From 40CM-4-65-16 sp035279785 (GTDB lineage: Bacteria; Chloroflexota; Dormibacteria; Dormibacterales; Dormibacteraceae): a stretch of DNA of 27,129 nt. A model generated the notes under the pieces. That model was given only the letters and a program-made list of their open reading frames with translations, was not told the DNA's origin and ran no database searches. Positions within the stretch are counted from its first letter, which is position 1. Each line of letters begins with the position of its first letter. Location of the stretch: contig DATEHC010000072.1 of the NCBI GenBank assembly GCA_035279785.1, positions 1 through 27,129 on the forward strand. Direction: 5' to 3'. The position numbers were made by a program, and so were the translations under genes. This document shows positions 7,974 to 15,326 of this stretch, piece by piece.

Positions 7974-8345
7974 GTGGCACAGCCGATCGACCTCTCCGAG
8001 CTTCACGCGGCGCTCGACCGGCTACGCCCGCAGCTCTGTCACTGCGGCCTGAAGGGGGAGTGCCTCGGGTGCAAGGGGATCGAGATGGTGCGCGTTCAGG
8101 CTGAGGCCGTGGCCGCCGCGGCCAGCCAGCCGATCCTCATCCAGGTCGCGCAGGAGACGGCGATGAAGGACATGACCACTCGCTTCCAGGAGATGTCCGA
8201 GCGGCTGATGGCCGACCCGGAGATCCGGCGTTCGGCCGAGCAGATGCAGGAACGGCTGATGTCGGACCCGCAGACGCGCGAGCTCCTCGAGGAGCTCATG
8301 CGGCGGTTGGGCGGCGGGGCGCCGCCGCCCGAAGAGCTGAACTAG
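7974..8345 (+). CDS. small Cys-cluster protein with helical repeat tail
   Basis: A 123-residue protein of unknown function. Residues 22-34 hold a compact cysteine cluster, C-H-C-x5-C-x2-C, in LCHCGLKGECLGCKG, suited to binding zinc or a metal cluster. The C-terminal half (residues about 60-115) is strongly helical, with two copies of an ERLM-x-DP-x-x-R pattern (ERLMADPEIR and ERLMSDPQTR) that may form a coiled coil. The GTG start at 7974 lies 10 bases after the acyl-CoA ligase stop, so the two genes are probably co-transcribed or the second has its own leaderless promoter. I do not recognise the family. Confidence 0.7.
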   Translation: MAQPIDLSELHAALDRLRPQLCHCGLKGECLGCKGIEMVRVQAEAVAAAASQPILIQVAQETAMKDMTTRFQEMSERLMADPEIRRSAEQMQERLMSDPQTRELLEELMRRLGGGAPPPEELN

Positions 8346-8358
8346 CCCGGGCCCACAT

Positions 8359-8423
8359 CCGCGAGTGCCGGCGCTCGCGGGTTTCGCCAGGAGAAATTGT
8401 CCGCGAGTGCCGGCGGTGGCGGG
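8359..8423. repeat. two direct copies of a hairpin-forming repeat; candidate bidirectional terminator
   Basis: Copy 1 (8359-8380) is a perfect 7-bp stem, CCGCGAG / CTCGCGG, with the 8-base loop TGCCGGCG. Copy 2 starts at 8401, exactly 42 bases later, with the same 15-base left arm and loop but a degraded right arm (GTGGCGG), so it pairs less well. They fill the gap between two convergent genes, where a terminator is expected. There is no U-tract. Confidence 0.5.
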
Positions 8424-9176
8424 TTATCCCGCGGTTGTGCTGGGGCTCGCGGTCGCGGGTGTGGTCGCCTTCGGCTTGCGCGCGGGCAGGTTCCACAGCG
8501 GCAGCGCTCCGGTCTGCAGCCGGGCGATGATGGCCTGCTCCTGGGCCGACGTGATCGTCTTCTTTGTGACCGCCTGGTCGAGGGAGGGCCTCAGGCTCGC
8601 GATGAGCTTGGTGCGGAAGTCGGCTTCGGTCACCTTCTGCGTAGCCGCGATCTGGGACAGCGACTGGCCCGACTTCAGGTCGGTGGTCAGCTGCGTTTGG
8701 CTGATACCGAGGGCCGACGCCGCCGCCGCGAGGTACTGCTGCATGTAAGCGCCGAGCACGTTCTTGTCGCCGCCCTTCGGCCGGGTCGCCGGAAGGTTGC
8801 AGGGAGTCTGGTTGGCGAGCTTGGCCTTGATCGAGTCGGCCTGCGCCTGCGTGATCTGACCGGACTTGACCTCGTCGGCCAGGGTGTCGGCGATCGCCTT
8901 CTGGAAGGCAGAGTTGATCTGGGCCTGGCTCTTGCCGATCTCGACCGCGAAGTGCTTCATGAACGTCGAGCACTGGGCCGAGGCCGAGCTTGCGTCGACC
9001 GCGCTCAGGGAGTCATTCGGAGCGGACTGCGGCGCGGCGGTGCGGTTGAAGCTGAGGTTCATGCCGGAGGCCGAGGCGGTGACCGCGATGGCGGCCACGC
9101 CGATGGCGACCGCCCCAAGGGACAGTCCGGCGACGCGGAGGATGCGGGCTCTGGAGAGGGTTGTCATGCAATCCAT
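8424..9176 (-). CDS. secreted or membrane-anchored helical protein with internal duplication
   Basis: A 250-residue protein with a basic N-terminus and one hydrophobic segment (about residues 15-38, AGLSLGAVAIGVAAIAVTASA), either a signal peptide or an anchor. The rest is Ala/Gln/Ser/Lys-rich helix. Two related blocks are visible: SGQITQAQADSIKAKLANQTPCNLP and KKTITSAQEQAIIARLQTGALPLWNLP, each ending in NLP, which suggests duplication. Two cysteines (in QCSTFMKH and TPCNLP) may form a disulphide. The C-terminus is a Thr/Pro/Ser tail. I recognise no enzyme motif. The start could be ATG 9176 or ATG 9167. It is convergent with the Cys-cluster gene and divergent from the next. Confidence 0.75.
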   Translation of the reverse strand: MDCMTTLSRARILRVAGLSLGAVAIGVAAIAVTASASGMNLSFNRTAAPQSAPNDSLSAVDASSASAQCSTFMKHFAVEIGKSQAQINSAFQKAIADTLADEVKSGQITQAQADSIKAKLANQTPCNLPATRPKGGDKNVLGAYMQQYLAAAASALGISQTQLTTDLKSGQSLSQIAATQKVTEADFRTKLIASLRPSLDQAVTKKTITSAQEQAIIARLQTGALPLWNLPARKPKATTPATASPSTTAG

Positions 9177-9227
9177 TACGCACCAGATGGCTTCCCAGCT
9201 TCCTCATGGTTTTGTAAGTCCGCGGTT

Positions 9228-9233
9228 TAGAGT
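9228..9233 (+). promoter_or_regulatory. TAGAGT -10-like hexamer
   Basis: TAGAGT, preceded by TT, ends 6 bases before the ATG at 9240. There is no Shine-Dalgarno site, so a leaderless transcript is likely. Confidence 0.4.
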
Positions 9234-9239
9234 TGGCCC

Positions 9240-11000
9240 ATGGAAGCCCCGCCAGGCGCCGGCCCCGGTGTCGGCCCCAACGTCGGCCCCAACGTAGGTC
9301 TCAACGTCGGCCCCAACGTAGGCCCCAACGTAGGTTGGACGGGCAAGCACGCGGTCGAGCTCTACGTGCGCACCTACACGACCATGCTCCAGAGCTCGGG
9401 CGACATCAAAGTCGAGTCGCTCGTGCAGGCCCACCTCGGGATGGGCTCGGTGCTTCATCCGCTGGCCGCGCAGCCGCAGTCCGACATGGGCGCGCTGCTA
9501 TACGCGGCGCGCCGCCTTCCCGCCGCGATCGACCGCGCCCGGCACGTCGTCATGGGCCAGAGCCCGCAGGGTTTCCGCGCGGTCATCGGCGCGGACATCA
9601 TGGAGTGGGAGGCCGTCAAAGCCCCAGCCCGCCGGCGCCGCTGGTACCACGACGGTAAGAACACCCTCGCTGTCCTCATCGCGTCCAGCTCCGACATCGA
9701 CGACCTCGTGCCCACTCTCGTGGCCTTCCAGATCGAGTGGAACAAGCTGCACCGCTCGCTCCAGGACGTCCCGTTGAGCGACGAAGACGCCAGGCACGCG
9801 GCCGGCGCGAGCCAGGACGACTGGCGCCGGCTCCGCGACGCGTGGGGCGACGCGTTTGACTCCAACCTCGCGGCGATCAAGCGCGAGGAGTGCCGCATCG
9901 TGCTGCGCCTGATAGGCGGGAGCCATATTGGGTTCGCGCGCAACGCCAGCCGCTGGTGGCTGCCCATCGCCACCGCGATGGAGGAGCTCGGCGCACGCGA
10001 CGCGCCGGTCTACTTCGTCTCGTCCAACGCGCACAGCCTGGTCAACGTCCTGACCGGCGTCGCGCGGCGCATAGAGGACGAGATCGTCGACTGGATCGGC
10101 CGCAACGACCGCGACCTCGACGAGGAGCGGCGCAAGCTCGACGCGGGCCACAGCCGCGCGTCCCGACAGAACTGGCTCTATTACGGCGCGCGCCAGGTGT
10201 TCGACGGGCACCCGGAGCGCGAGCGATTGCGCAAGTGGCGCGCGGAGCTGGAGGCGGCGAACGGTGTCCGCCATATCCCCGCGGTCGGCACCGGAGTGGA
10301 CTCGGCAGCGCAGGTCTTCATGCTCTCGAAGCTCGATGCTTCGGTGATCGATCCGCGCGTCGGCGCCGTGGATGCGACAAAGCTCCGCGAGTCGAACGCG
10401 TGCATCCTCAACGTCGACTACCCCCTTGGCGAGGCCGCGTACCACATCCTGCGGCAGGTCGCCGAGCAGGCCTCGTGGGTCGCGGGAGTCTACGTGCTCG
10501 GCAAGGCGGCGACCCTCAACGCCGACGTCGGCGACGTGATGATCCCGAACGCGGTCTACAACGAGCACTCGGGCAACACGTACTGGCTCGACAACTGCTT
10601 CACCGCCGCGGACGTGCAGCCGAACCTCGTGTACGGGTCAGCACTCGACAACCAGCGCGCGGTGACCGTGCGCGGAACGTTTCTCCAGAACCGCGACTAC
10701 CTCGACTTCTACTACCAGGGCCGCTACACCGTGGTCGAGATGGAGGCGGGGCCCTACCTCGACGCGGGCTACGAGATCGGCCAGCCCGACCGCTACCCGG
10801 TCAACGAAAGTGTGAACATGGCGCAGGCCCACTTCGACCTCGGCATCGTTCACTACGCATCGGACACGCCGTACACGCAGGCGCGCACGCTCGGCGCGCG
10901 GGGGCTCAGCTACCGGGGGATGGACTCGACGTACGCGTCCGCTATCGCGGTGGCGCGGAGGATCCTCCAGCAGGAGGAGGCGCTGGTCTCCCCGAAGTAA
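9240..11000 (+). CDS. two-domain protein with nucleoside-phosphorylase-like C-terminal half
   Basis: A 586-residue protein. Residues 11-32 are a low-complexity (V-G-P/L-N) repeat. Residues 36-330 are mostly helical, with SSNAHSLVNVLTG and WRAELEAANG stretches. Residues 340-586 carry three landmarks of the nucleoside phosphorylase/nucleosidase fold in the right order: GDVMIP (residues 431-436), VEMEAG (499-504) and YASDTP (540-544), resembling GDLVIP, xxMExA and xSD of that superfamily. The overall layout resembles, from memory, the uncharacterised family DUF6909; I am not certain of this. A purine or nucleotide substrate is inference. The 3' end overlaps the convergent CDF gene by 59 bases. 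Confidence 0.75.
   Translation: MEAPPGAGPGVGPNVGPNVGLNVGPNVGPNVGWTGKHAVELYVRTYTTMLQSSGDIKVESLVQAHLGMGSVLHPLAAQPQSDMGALLYAARRLPAAIDRARHVVMGQSPQGFRAVIGADIMEWEAVKAPARRRRWYHDGKNTLAVLIASSSDIDDLVPTLVAFQIEWNKLHRSLQDVPLSDEDARHAAGASQDDWRRLRDAWGDAFDSNLAAIKREECRIVLRLIGGSHIGFARNASRWWLPIATAMEELGARDAPVYFVSSNAHSLVNVLTGVARRIEDEIVDWIGRNDRDLDEERRKLDAGHSRASRQNWLYYGARQVFDGHPERERLRKWRAELEAANGVRHIPAVGTGVDSAAQVFMLSKLDASVIDPRVGAVDATKLRESNACILNVDYPLGEAAYHILRQVAEQASWVAGVYVLGKAATLNADVGDVMIPNAVYNEHSGNTYWLDNCFTAADVQPNLVYGSALDNQRAVTVRGTFLQNRDYLDFYYQGRYTVVEMEAGPYLDAGYEIGQPDRYPVNESVNMAQAHFDLGIVHYASDTPYTQARTLGARGLSYRGMDSTYASAIAVARRILQQEEALVSPK
9270..9329 (+). repeat. 12-bp tandem repeat, five units, coding for V-G-P-N
   Basis: Five consecutive 12-base units with consensus GTCGGCCCCAAC; three units are identical or nearly so, and the third (GTAGGTCTCAAC) is the most diverged. 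The unit is a multiple of three, so gain or loss of copies would keep the reading frame. It lies at residues 11-30 of the phosphorylase-like protein. Confidence 0.85.
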
Positions 11001-11910
11001 ACACCGCGTGCTCGTGTGGATGGTTGTGCTCGCCCGGGCCGTGGTGAATCTCGCCGCACGGGTGGCAGCTCTCGACCTGGATCGTCGTGTGCCCGATGGC
11101 GAACGCGTCGCACAGCCGGTGCTCGAGGTCGCGGACGACATGCTCCGCGTCGGCAAGCGAGATGTCGTCGACCACGACGTGGCAACTGAGAGCCAGCTGT
11201 TCCGAGGAAAGCGCCCACACGTGTAGGTCGTGGACCCCCGCGACCTTCGGCGTCCGGGTGATCTGCTTGCTCACCGCCACCACGTCGATCTCCGGGGGTG
11301 TGCCTTCCATCAGGAGGTTGACCGTCTCGCGGACTATGCCCCAAGCGTCATAGGCGATCAACGAAGCGATCGCGATCGACAGGATTGGGTCGATGTAGAG
11401 CCAGCCGGTGAGGAGGATGACGATTCCCGCGACCACCACTCCGGCCGAGGCGGCGACGTCGCCGGTGACGTGCAGGAGCGCGGCGCGGAGGTTCAGATTG
11501 CTGCCCCCGGTCCGGAGGGTGAGGATGACGAAGGTGTTGATCGCTATCGCGGCCAGGGCCGTGGCGATGACGGTGCCACCCTGGACCGGCTCGGGAGAGA
11601 TGAACCGCCGCACGGCCTCGGCCGCGATGGCGATGACGATGACGACCAGCGTCACCGAGTTCAGGAGCGCGGCCAGGATCCCCACCCGCTGGTAGCCGTA
11701 GCTGCGCCGCTGGTCGGCGGGCCGGCGCGATTGCTCGACCGCAAACCAGGCCAGGCCAAGTGCGAAGACGTCGGTCAGGACGTGTCCGGCGTCGGATAGG
11801 AGCGCCAGCGAGTGGGACAGCAGGCCGCCGGCGAACTCGACCAGCAGGATCGCCAGCGTCAGGCCCAGCGCCAGCCTCAGTCTCCCGCCGGTTCGGCTCA
11901 CGTGCTCCAT
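10942..11910 (-). CDS. cation diffusion facilitator, CzcD/ZitB-type zinc exporter
   Basis: A 322-residue CDF transporter that exchanges Zn2+ (perhaps Co2+ or Cd2+) for protons across the cytoplasmic membrane. The six helices are recognisable in order. The metal site is classical: HxxxD in helix 2 (His43, Asp47, in SDAGHVLTD) and HxxxD in helix 5 (His147, Asp151, in LHVTGD). A cytoplasmic ferredoxin-like domain follows (about residues 210-290), and then a His-rich tail (HHGPGEHNHPHEH) likely to bind metal. The last 19 residues lie antisense to the end of the phosphorylase-like gene. The start ATG at 11910 has a TAGATT hexamer 6 bases upstream. Confidence 0.92.
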   Translation of the reverse strand: MEHVSRTGGRLRLALGLTLAILLVEFAGGLLSHSLALLSDAGHVLTDVFALGLAWFAVEQSRRPADQRRSYGYQRVGILAALLNSVTLVVIVIAIAAEAVRRFISPEPVQGGTVIATALAAIAINTFVILTLRTGGSNLNLRAALLHVTGDVAASAGVVVAGIVILLTGWLYIDPILSIAIASLIAYDAWGIVRETVNLLMEGTPPEIDVVAVSKQITRTPKVAGVHDLHVWALSSEQLALSCHVVVDDISLADAEHVVRDLEHRLCDAFAIGHTTIQVESCHPCGEIHHGPGEHNHPHEHAVFTSGRPAPPPAGGSSAPPR

Positions 11911-11916
11911 GGATTC

Positions 11917-11922
11917 AATCTA
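11917..11922 (-). promoter_or_regulatory. TAGATT -10-like hexamer, overlaps ppx stop codon
   Basis: On the minus strand, TAGATT ends 6 bases before the CDF ATG, and its TAG is the stop codon of the upstream ppx/gppA gene. It is the same hexamer and arrangement as at 7961-7966. Confidence 0.4.
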
Positions 11923-12819
11923 CCCGTCCTTCCACCAATCCTCTCCACGTTCCAGGTAGGCGATCTGCATCCCGTGCCTTAGCCCCTCGTGGCTGACGTG
12001 CAGAAGCGCCAGGCCGTACCAGTCGAGCAGGAGCAGGAGCGCCTCGACCCCCGCCCGGAGTGCCCTGATCCGGCTTGCGGGAATCCCGAAGCGGGCGACA
12101 AGGAGGGTGGCGCGGCGGCCGTCGAGCCGCGCCTCGCAGGTCAGGAGGTCCTGGGTCGTCAGGACCGCCGGTGGGTTGCGCCGGGCGAGCACCGCGGGCA
12201 GGTTGGACGCGGTTCCCCCTGTGGCGACCAGGCGCTCGACGTCTCCGTCCGGCGCGTTGGCGAGCTCGCGCAGCGCGGCCCGCCTCAGCCGGGCACGCTC
12301 CTCGGGCTTGGGCGGATCGGCCAGGTAGGTCGAGGCCAGGACGCCCGAGCCGATGGGAAGGCTTGCCGACCGGAGCATCCGCTGCCCCTCGGCGATGACG
12401 ATCTCGGTCGAGCCGCCGCCCATGTCCACGAGCGCCCACTCGCGGCGGATCGCGTGGCGGCTGGCCGCGCCGATGAAGGAGAGCTGGGCCTCCTTCTTGC
12501 CGGAGATGATGCGGACCGGCGCACCGACGACCTCGCTTGCCTGCTTGACGAACGCTGCCCGGTCCTTGGCCTCGCGCACCGCCTCGGTCGCGCAGGCGAT
12601 GAGGTGGTCGTAGCCGTGAGTCCTCGCCTCGCCGACGATCTTGCGCAGCGCGCGCATCGCGACGCGAGCGCGGCTCCCGATCGCCCCGCGCTTGGCGACC
12701 TGCGCGCCGAGCTCGGGCATCTCGACGTAGTGCGCGACGTCCACTAGCTTTCCGCGCACGACGTCCGCTACGAGGATGTGCACGGTGTTGGAGCCGATGT
12801 CGAGCGCGGCCAGACGCAT
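11920..12819 (-). CDS. exopolyphosphatase / guanosine pentaphosphate phosphohydrolase (Ppx/GppA family)
   Basis: A 299-residue member of the ASKHA-fold Ppx/GppA family, which hydrolyses polyphosphate or pppGpp. The motifs are LAALDIGSNTVHILVAD (phosphate-1 loop, residues 3-19), ATEAVREAKDRAAF (about 77-90), VDMGGGSTEIVIAEG (phosphate-2 loop, about 127-141) and VATGGTASNL further on. The length fits the short, two-domain form typical of actinobacteria, without the C-terminal HD-like domains of E. coli Ppx. The start ATG at 12819 gives the canonical N-terminus; the frame remains open further upstream but only antisense into fumC. It is divergent from fumC, with overlapping promoters. Confidence 0.9.
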   Translation of the reverse strand: MRLAALDIGSNTVHILVADVVRGKLVDVAHYVEMPELGAQVAKRGAIGSRARVAMRALRKIVGEARTHGYDHLIACATEAVREAKDRAAFVKQASEVVGAPVRIISGKKEAQLSFIGAASRHAIRREWALVDMGGGSTEIVIAEGQRMLRSASLPIGSGVLASTYLADPPKPEERARLRRAALRELANAPDGDVERLVATGGTASNLPAVLARRNPPAVLTTQDLLTCEARLDGRRATLLVARFGIPASRIRALRAGVEALLLLLDWYGLALLHVSHEGLRHGMQIAYLERGEDWWKDG

Positions 12820-12827
12820 CTGAACGA

Positions 12828-12837
12828 ACTTTAGAAT
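12828..12837. promoter_or_regulatory. symmetric divergent -10 element between ppx and fumC
   Basis: The sequence ACTTTAGAAT holds two opposed TANNNT hexamers sharing the central TA (12832-12833): TAGAAT on the plus strand, 10 bases before the fumC GTG, and TAAAGT on the minus strand, 8 bases before the ppx ATG. Neither gene has a clear Shine-Dalgarno, so both transcripts are probably leaderless or nearly so. Confidence 0.5.
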
Positions 12838-12847
12838 CACGACAGTA

Positions 12848-14260
12848 GTGGCGAAGCGAACGCGGATCGAGAAGGACTCCATGGGCGAGATGGAGGTTCC
12901 GGCTGATGCCTACTACGGCGCATCCACCCAGCGCGCCGTCCTCAACTTCCCCATCTCGGGCCGGCCGCTGCCGCACCGACTGATCCGTGCGATCGGGATC
13001 GTCAAGAGGGCCGCGGCTCAGACCAATCGCGAGCTGGGATTGCTCTCGCGACGGCGCGCGCGGGCCATCACCGCGGCGGCCCAGGAGATCATCGACGGGA
13101 AGCTCGACGACCAGTTTCCGATCGACATCTACCAGACGGGCTCCGCGACCTCGAGCAACACCAACGCCAACGAGGTCATCGCCAACCGTGCCACGGAGAT
13201 CCTCGGCGGCGAGCGCGGCTCCAAGCTCATTCACCCCAACGACCACGTGAACCTGGGCCAATCCTCGAACGACGTCATCCCCACGTCCATTCAGCTGGCC
13301 TCCGCGATCGCCATCAACGAAGAGCTGATCCCGGCGCTCGAGCGCCTGCAGCGCGCGCTCGAGGCCAAGAGCAAGGAATTCTGGCCGGTGATCAAGACCG
13401 GCCGGACGCACCTCCAGGACGCGACGCCGATCCGGCTCGGCCAGGAGTTCAAGGGCTACGCGGGCCAGGTCGAGGAATCGATCCGCAGGGCGAAGGGCGC
13501 GATCGACGAGCTGACGCGAATCCCACTCGGCGGCACCGCGGTCGGCACCGGGCTCAACTCGCACCCCCAGTACGCGCGGGCCGTCGCGTCGAGGCTGGCC
13601 AAAGCGACACGTCTGCCGGTCCGCGAGACGTCCAACCACTTCCACGCGCAGGCGACGCTCGACACGCTGGTCGCATCGCACGGCGCGCTCCGGACCATAG
13701 GCACGAGCCTCTGGAAGATCGGCTCAGACATCAGGCTCATGGGCACAGGGCCGATTGCCGGTCTCGGCGAGCTTCGACTTCCGGAAACCCAGCCTGGGTC
13801 CAGCATCATGCCGGGCAAGGTGAACCCCGTGATCATCGAGTCGCTCCTGATGGTCATCGCTCGCGTCTACGGCAACGACGCCACGCTCCTCGTCAGCGGC
13901 CAGGCGGGCAGCATCTTCGAGCTGAACGTGATGATGCCGGTCGCCGCTGACGCGATCCTCGAGTCCATAACGCTGCTGGCCGCCGCCTGCGCCAACTTCT
14001 CTGAGCGCTGCGTCGAGGGGCTGCAGGCCACCGACCGCGGACCTGAGCTCGTCGAGCGCAGCCCGATGCTGGCGACCGCGCTCAACCCTGTGATCGGCTA
14101 CGACGAGGCCGCGAAGCTTGCCAAGGAATCGATCCGCACGGGCAAATCGATCCGTTCTCTCGCACGCGCCAAGGGCGTCAGCGAGAAAGAGCTGAACAAG
14201 GTGCTCGACCTCGGCAAGATGACGAAGCCAGGTCTCGAAGGTCCCGGCGGAGGCGGCTGA
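12848..14260 (+). CDS. fumC: class II fumarate hydratase
   Basis: A 470-residue member of the fumarase/aspartase superfamily, which catalyses fumarate + water to malate in the TCA cycle as a tetramer. The visible motifs are TGSATSSNTNANEV (about residues 97-110), HPNDHVNLGQSSND (about 133-146), GRTHLQDATP with His188 at the E. coli catalytic position, and the superfamily signature GSSIMPGKVNP with Ser318 at the catalytic position. THLQDATP and the length favour fumarase. The TGSATSSNTN loop differs from the usual SGTQSNMN or SGTSSNMN, so aspartase activity is a lesser alternative. The start is GTG 12848. The channel gene follows after 14 bases and may be co-transcribed. Confidence 0.9.
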   Translation: MAKRTRIEKDSMGEMEVPADAYYGASTQRAVLNFPISGRPLPHRLIRAIGIVKRAAAQTNRELGLLSRRRARAITAAAQEIIDGKLDDQFPIDIYQTGSATSSNTNANEVIANRATEILGGERGSKLIHPNDHVNLGQSSNDVIPTSIQLASAIAINEELIPALERLQRALEAKSKEFWPVIKTGRTHLQDATPIRLGQEFKGYAGQVEESIRRAKGAIDELTRIPLGGTAVGTGLNSHPQYARAVASRLAKATRLPVRETSNHFHAQATLDTLVASHGALRTIGTSLWKIGSDIRLMGTGPIAGLGELRLPETQPGSSIMPGKVNPVIIESLLMVIARVYGNDATLLVSGQAGSIFELNVMMPVAADAILESITLLAAACANFSERCVEGLQATDRGPELVERSPMLATALNPVIGYDEAAKLAKESIRTGKSIRSLARAKGVSEKELNKVLDLGKMTKPGLEGPGGGG

Positions 14261-14274
14261 CTGGCGGAAACGGT

Positions 14275-15279
14275 GTGAGGCGCGCGGAGAACCCGATCCT
14301 CCGTTTTCGTCTCGCCGCGACCCTCCTCGCGATCATCGTCACCGTCGGCGTCGCGGGTTACATGCTGATCGACGGCTGGACCTTTCTCGATTCCTTCTAC
14401 ATGGTCATCATCACGATCAGCACGGTCGGATACACGGAGATACACCCACAGGGCGTGGCGGGGAAGATCTTCACCTCCAGCTTGATCGTGGTCGGTGTGG
14501 GCACCCTGCTCTACGGGTTCGGCGTGTTCGCCGAGACGCTGTCCGACAATGCAATCGGCAAGTACCGGAGAGAAAGACAGTTGCAAAGAGATCTCGACGC
14601 CCTACGCGACCATTTCATCATCTGCGGCTACGGGCGCATCGGCACCCAGGTCGTCGCCGAGTTCGAGGAGCACAAAGTCCCGTACGTCGTCATCGACCAG
14701 ACGGACGAGGCGCTCGAGCGCATCCGCAAGGAAGGGCGCCTGCACATCGAAGGCGACGCGTCCAAGGAGGAGATCCTCAAGCTGGCCGGCATCGAGCGCG
14801 CGCGTGGGCTGGTGTCGGCAGTCGATTCCGATGAACGCGCGGTCTACATCGTCCTGGCCGCGCGCGCCTTCAACCCGAACCTCTACATCGTCGCCCGCGC
14901 CGGGCGGCCCGACTCGATTCGCCGGCTCGAGCTCGCGGGCGCGACACGAACGATCTCGCCCTACGTGATGGCGGGACACCGCATGGCCGAGCTCGCGATC
15001 CGGCCGGCGATGGTCGAGCTCCTCGACACCCTTCATCACGGCGAGGCGGGCATCGGCGTCGAGGAGATGGTCGTGACAGCCGGGACGAAGGCGGTCGGAA
15101 AGACGCTCGAGGAGGCCGGCCTGGTGGCGGCGGACGCCGCCAAGGTGCTGGCGGTGCGTAAGCCCGACGGAAGCGTGAACGTCAACCCGCCGGCGACCGG
15201 GCGGCTCGAGGAGGGCGACCTCGTCATCGCGCTCGGCACCGAGGACCAGCTTTTCGCGACTGCGTCGAGGCTGCGTTAG
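14275..15279 (+). CDS. two-TM potassium channel with RCK/TrkA domain
   Basis: A 334-residue MthK-like channel subunit. Helix 1 spans about residues 12-32, a pore loop carries the filter STVGYTE (Thr50-Val51-Gly52-Tyr53-Thr54), and helix 2 spans about 64-86. The RCK_N Rossmann domain has ICGYGRIG (Gly118, Gly120, Gly123) and VIDQTDEALERI. An RCK_C (TrkA-C) domain at about 250-334 ends with EEGDLVIALGTEDQL. Such proteins form tetrameric, ligand-gated K+ channels. The position after GY in the filter is Thr rather than Gly, which may alter conductance or selectivity. The start is GTG 14275. It is convergent with hsp20, with a strong palindromic hairpin between them. Confidence 0.88.
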   Translation: MRRAENPILRFRLAATLLAIIVTVGVAGYMLIDGWTFLDSFYMVIITISTVGYTEIHPQGVAGKIFTSSLIVVGVGTLLYGFGVFAETLSDNAIGKYRRERQLQRDLDALRDHFIICGYGRIGTQVVAEFEEHKVPYVVIDQTDEALERIRKEGRLHIEGDASKEEILKLAGIERARGLVSAVDSDERAVYIVLAARAFNPNLYIVARAGRPDSIRRLELAGATRTISPYVMAGHRMAELAIRPAMVELLDTLHHGEAGIGVEEMVVTAGTKAVGKTLEEAGLVAADAAKVLAVRKPDGSVNVNPPATGRLEEGDLVIALGTEDQLFATASRLR

Positions 15280-15286
15280 CAATCGA

Positions 15287-15311
15287 GGGGCGCGCCCAGT
15301 GGGGCGCGCCC
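15287..15311. terminator. palindromic GC hairpin, bidirectional terminator candidate
   Basis: Two copies of GGGGCGCGCCC (15287-15297 and 15301-15311) flank a 3-base spacer. Each copy contains the 10-base palindrome GGGCGCGCCC, so the two pair into a 10-bp stem with a 4-base loop. It lies between the convergent channel and hsp20 stops. No U-tract on either side. Confidence 0.6.
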
Positions 15312-15326
15312 TTCGGTCGCCGGTCG

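Noticed and set aside
9270..9329. Tandem repeat considered as a CRISPR array or replication iterons
   Set aside because: The units are 12 bases with no spacers, are in frame, and encode a regular VGPN peptide.
9890..11047. Open frame on the plus strand in a second frame of the phosphorylase-like gene
   Set aside because: The first frame has the phosphorylase landmarks and a normal amino-acid composition; this one is Arg-rich and motif-free.
11915..13681. Long open frame on the minus strand through fumC and the ppx gene (588 codons)
   Set aside because: It is antisense to two well-supported genes; the translation is Arg/Gly/Ala-rich with no family motif, as expected of a shadow frame in G+C-rich DNA.
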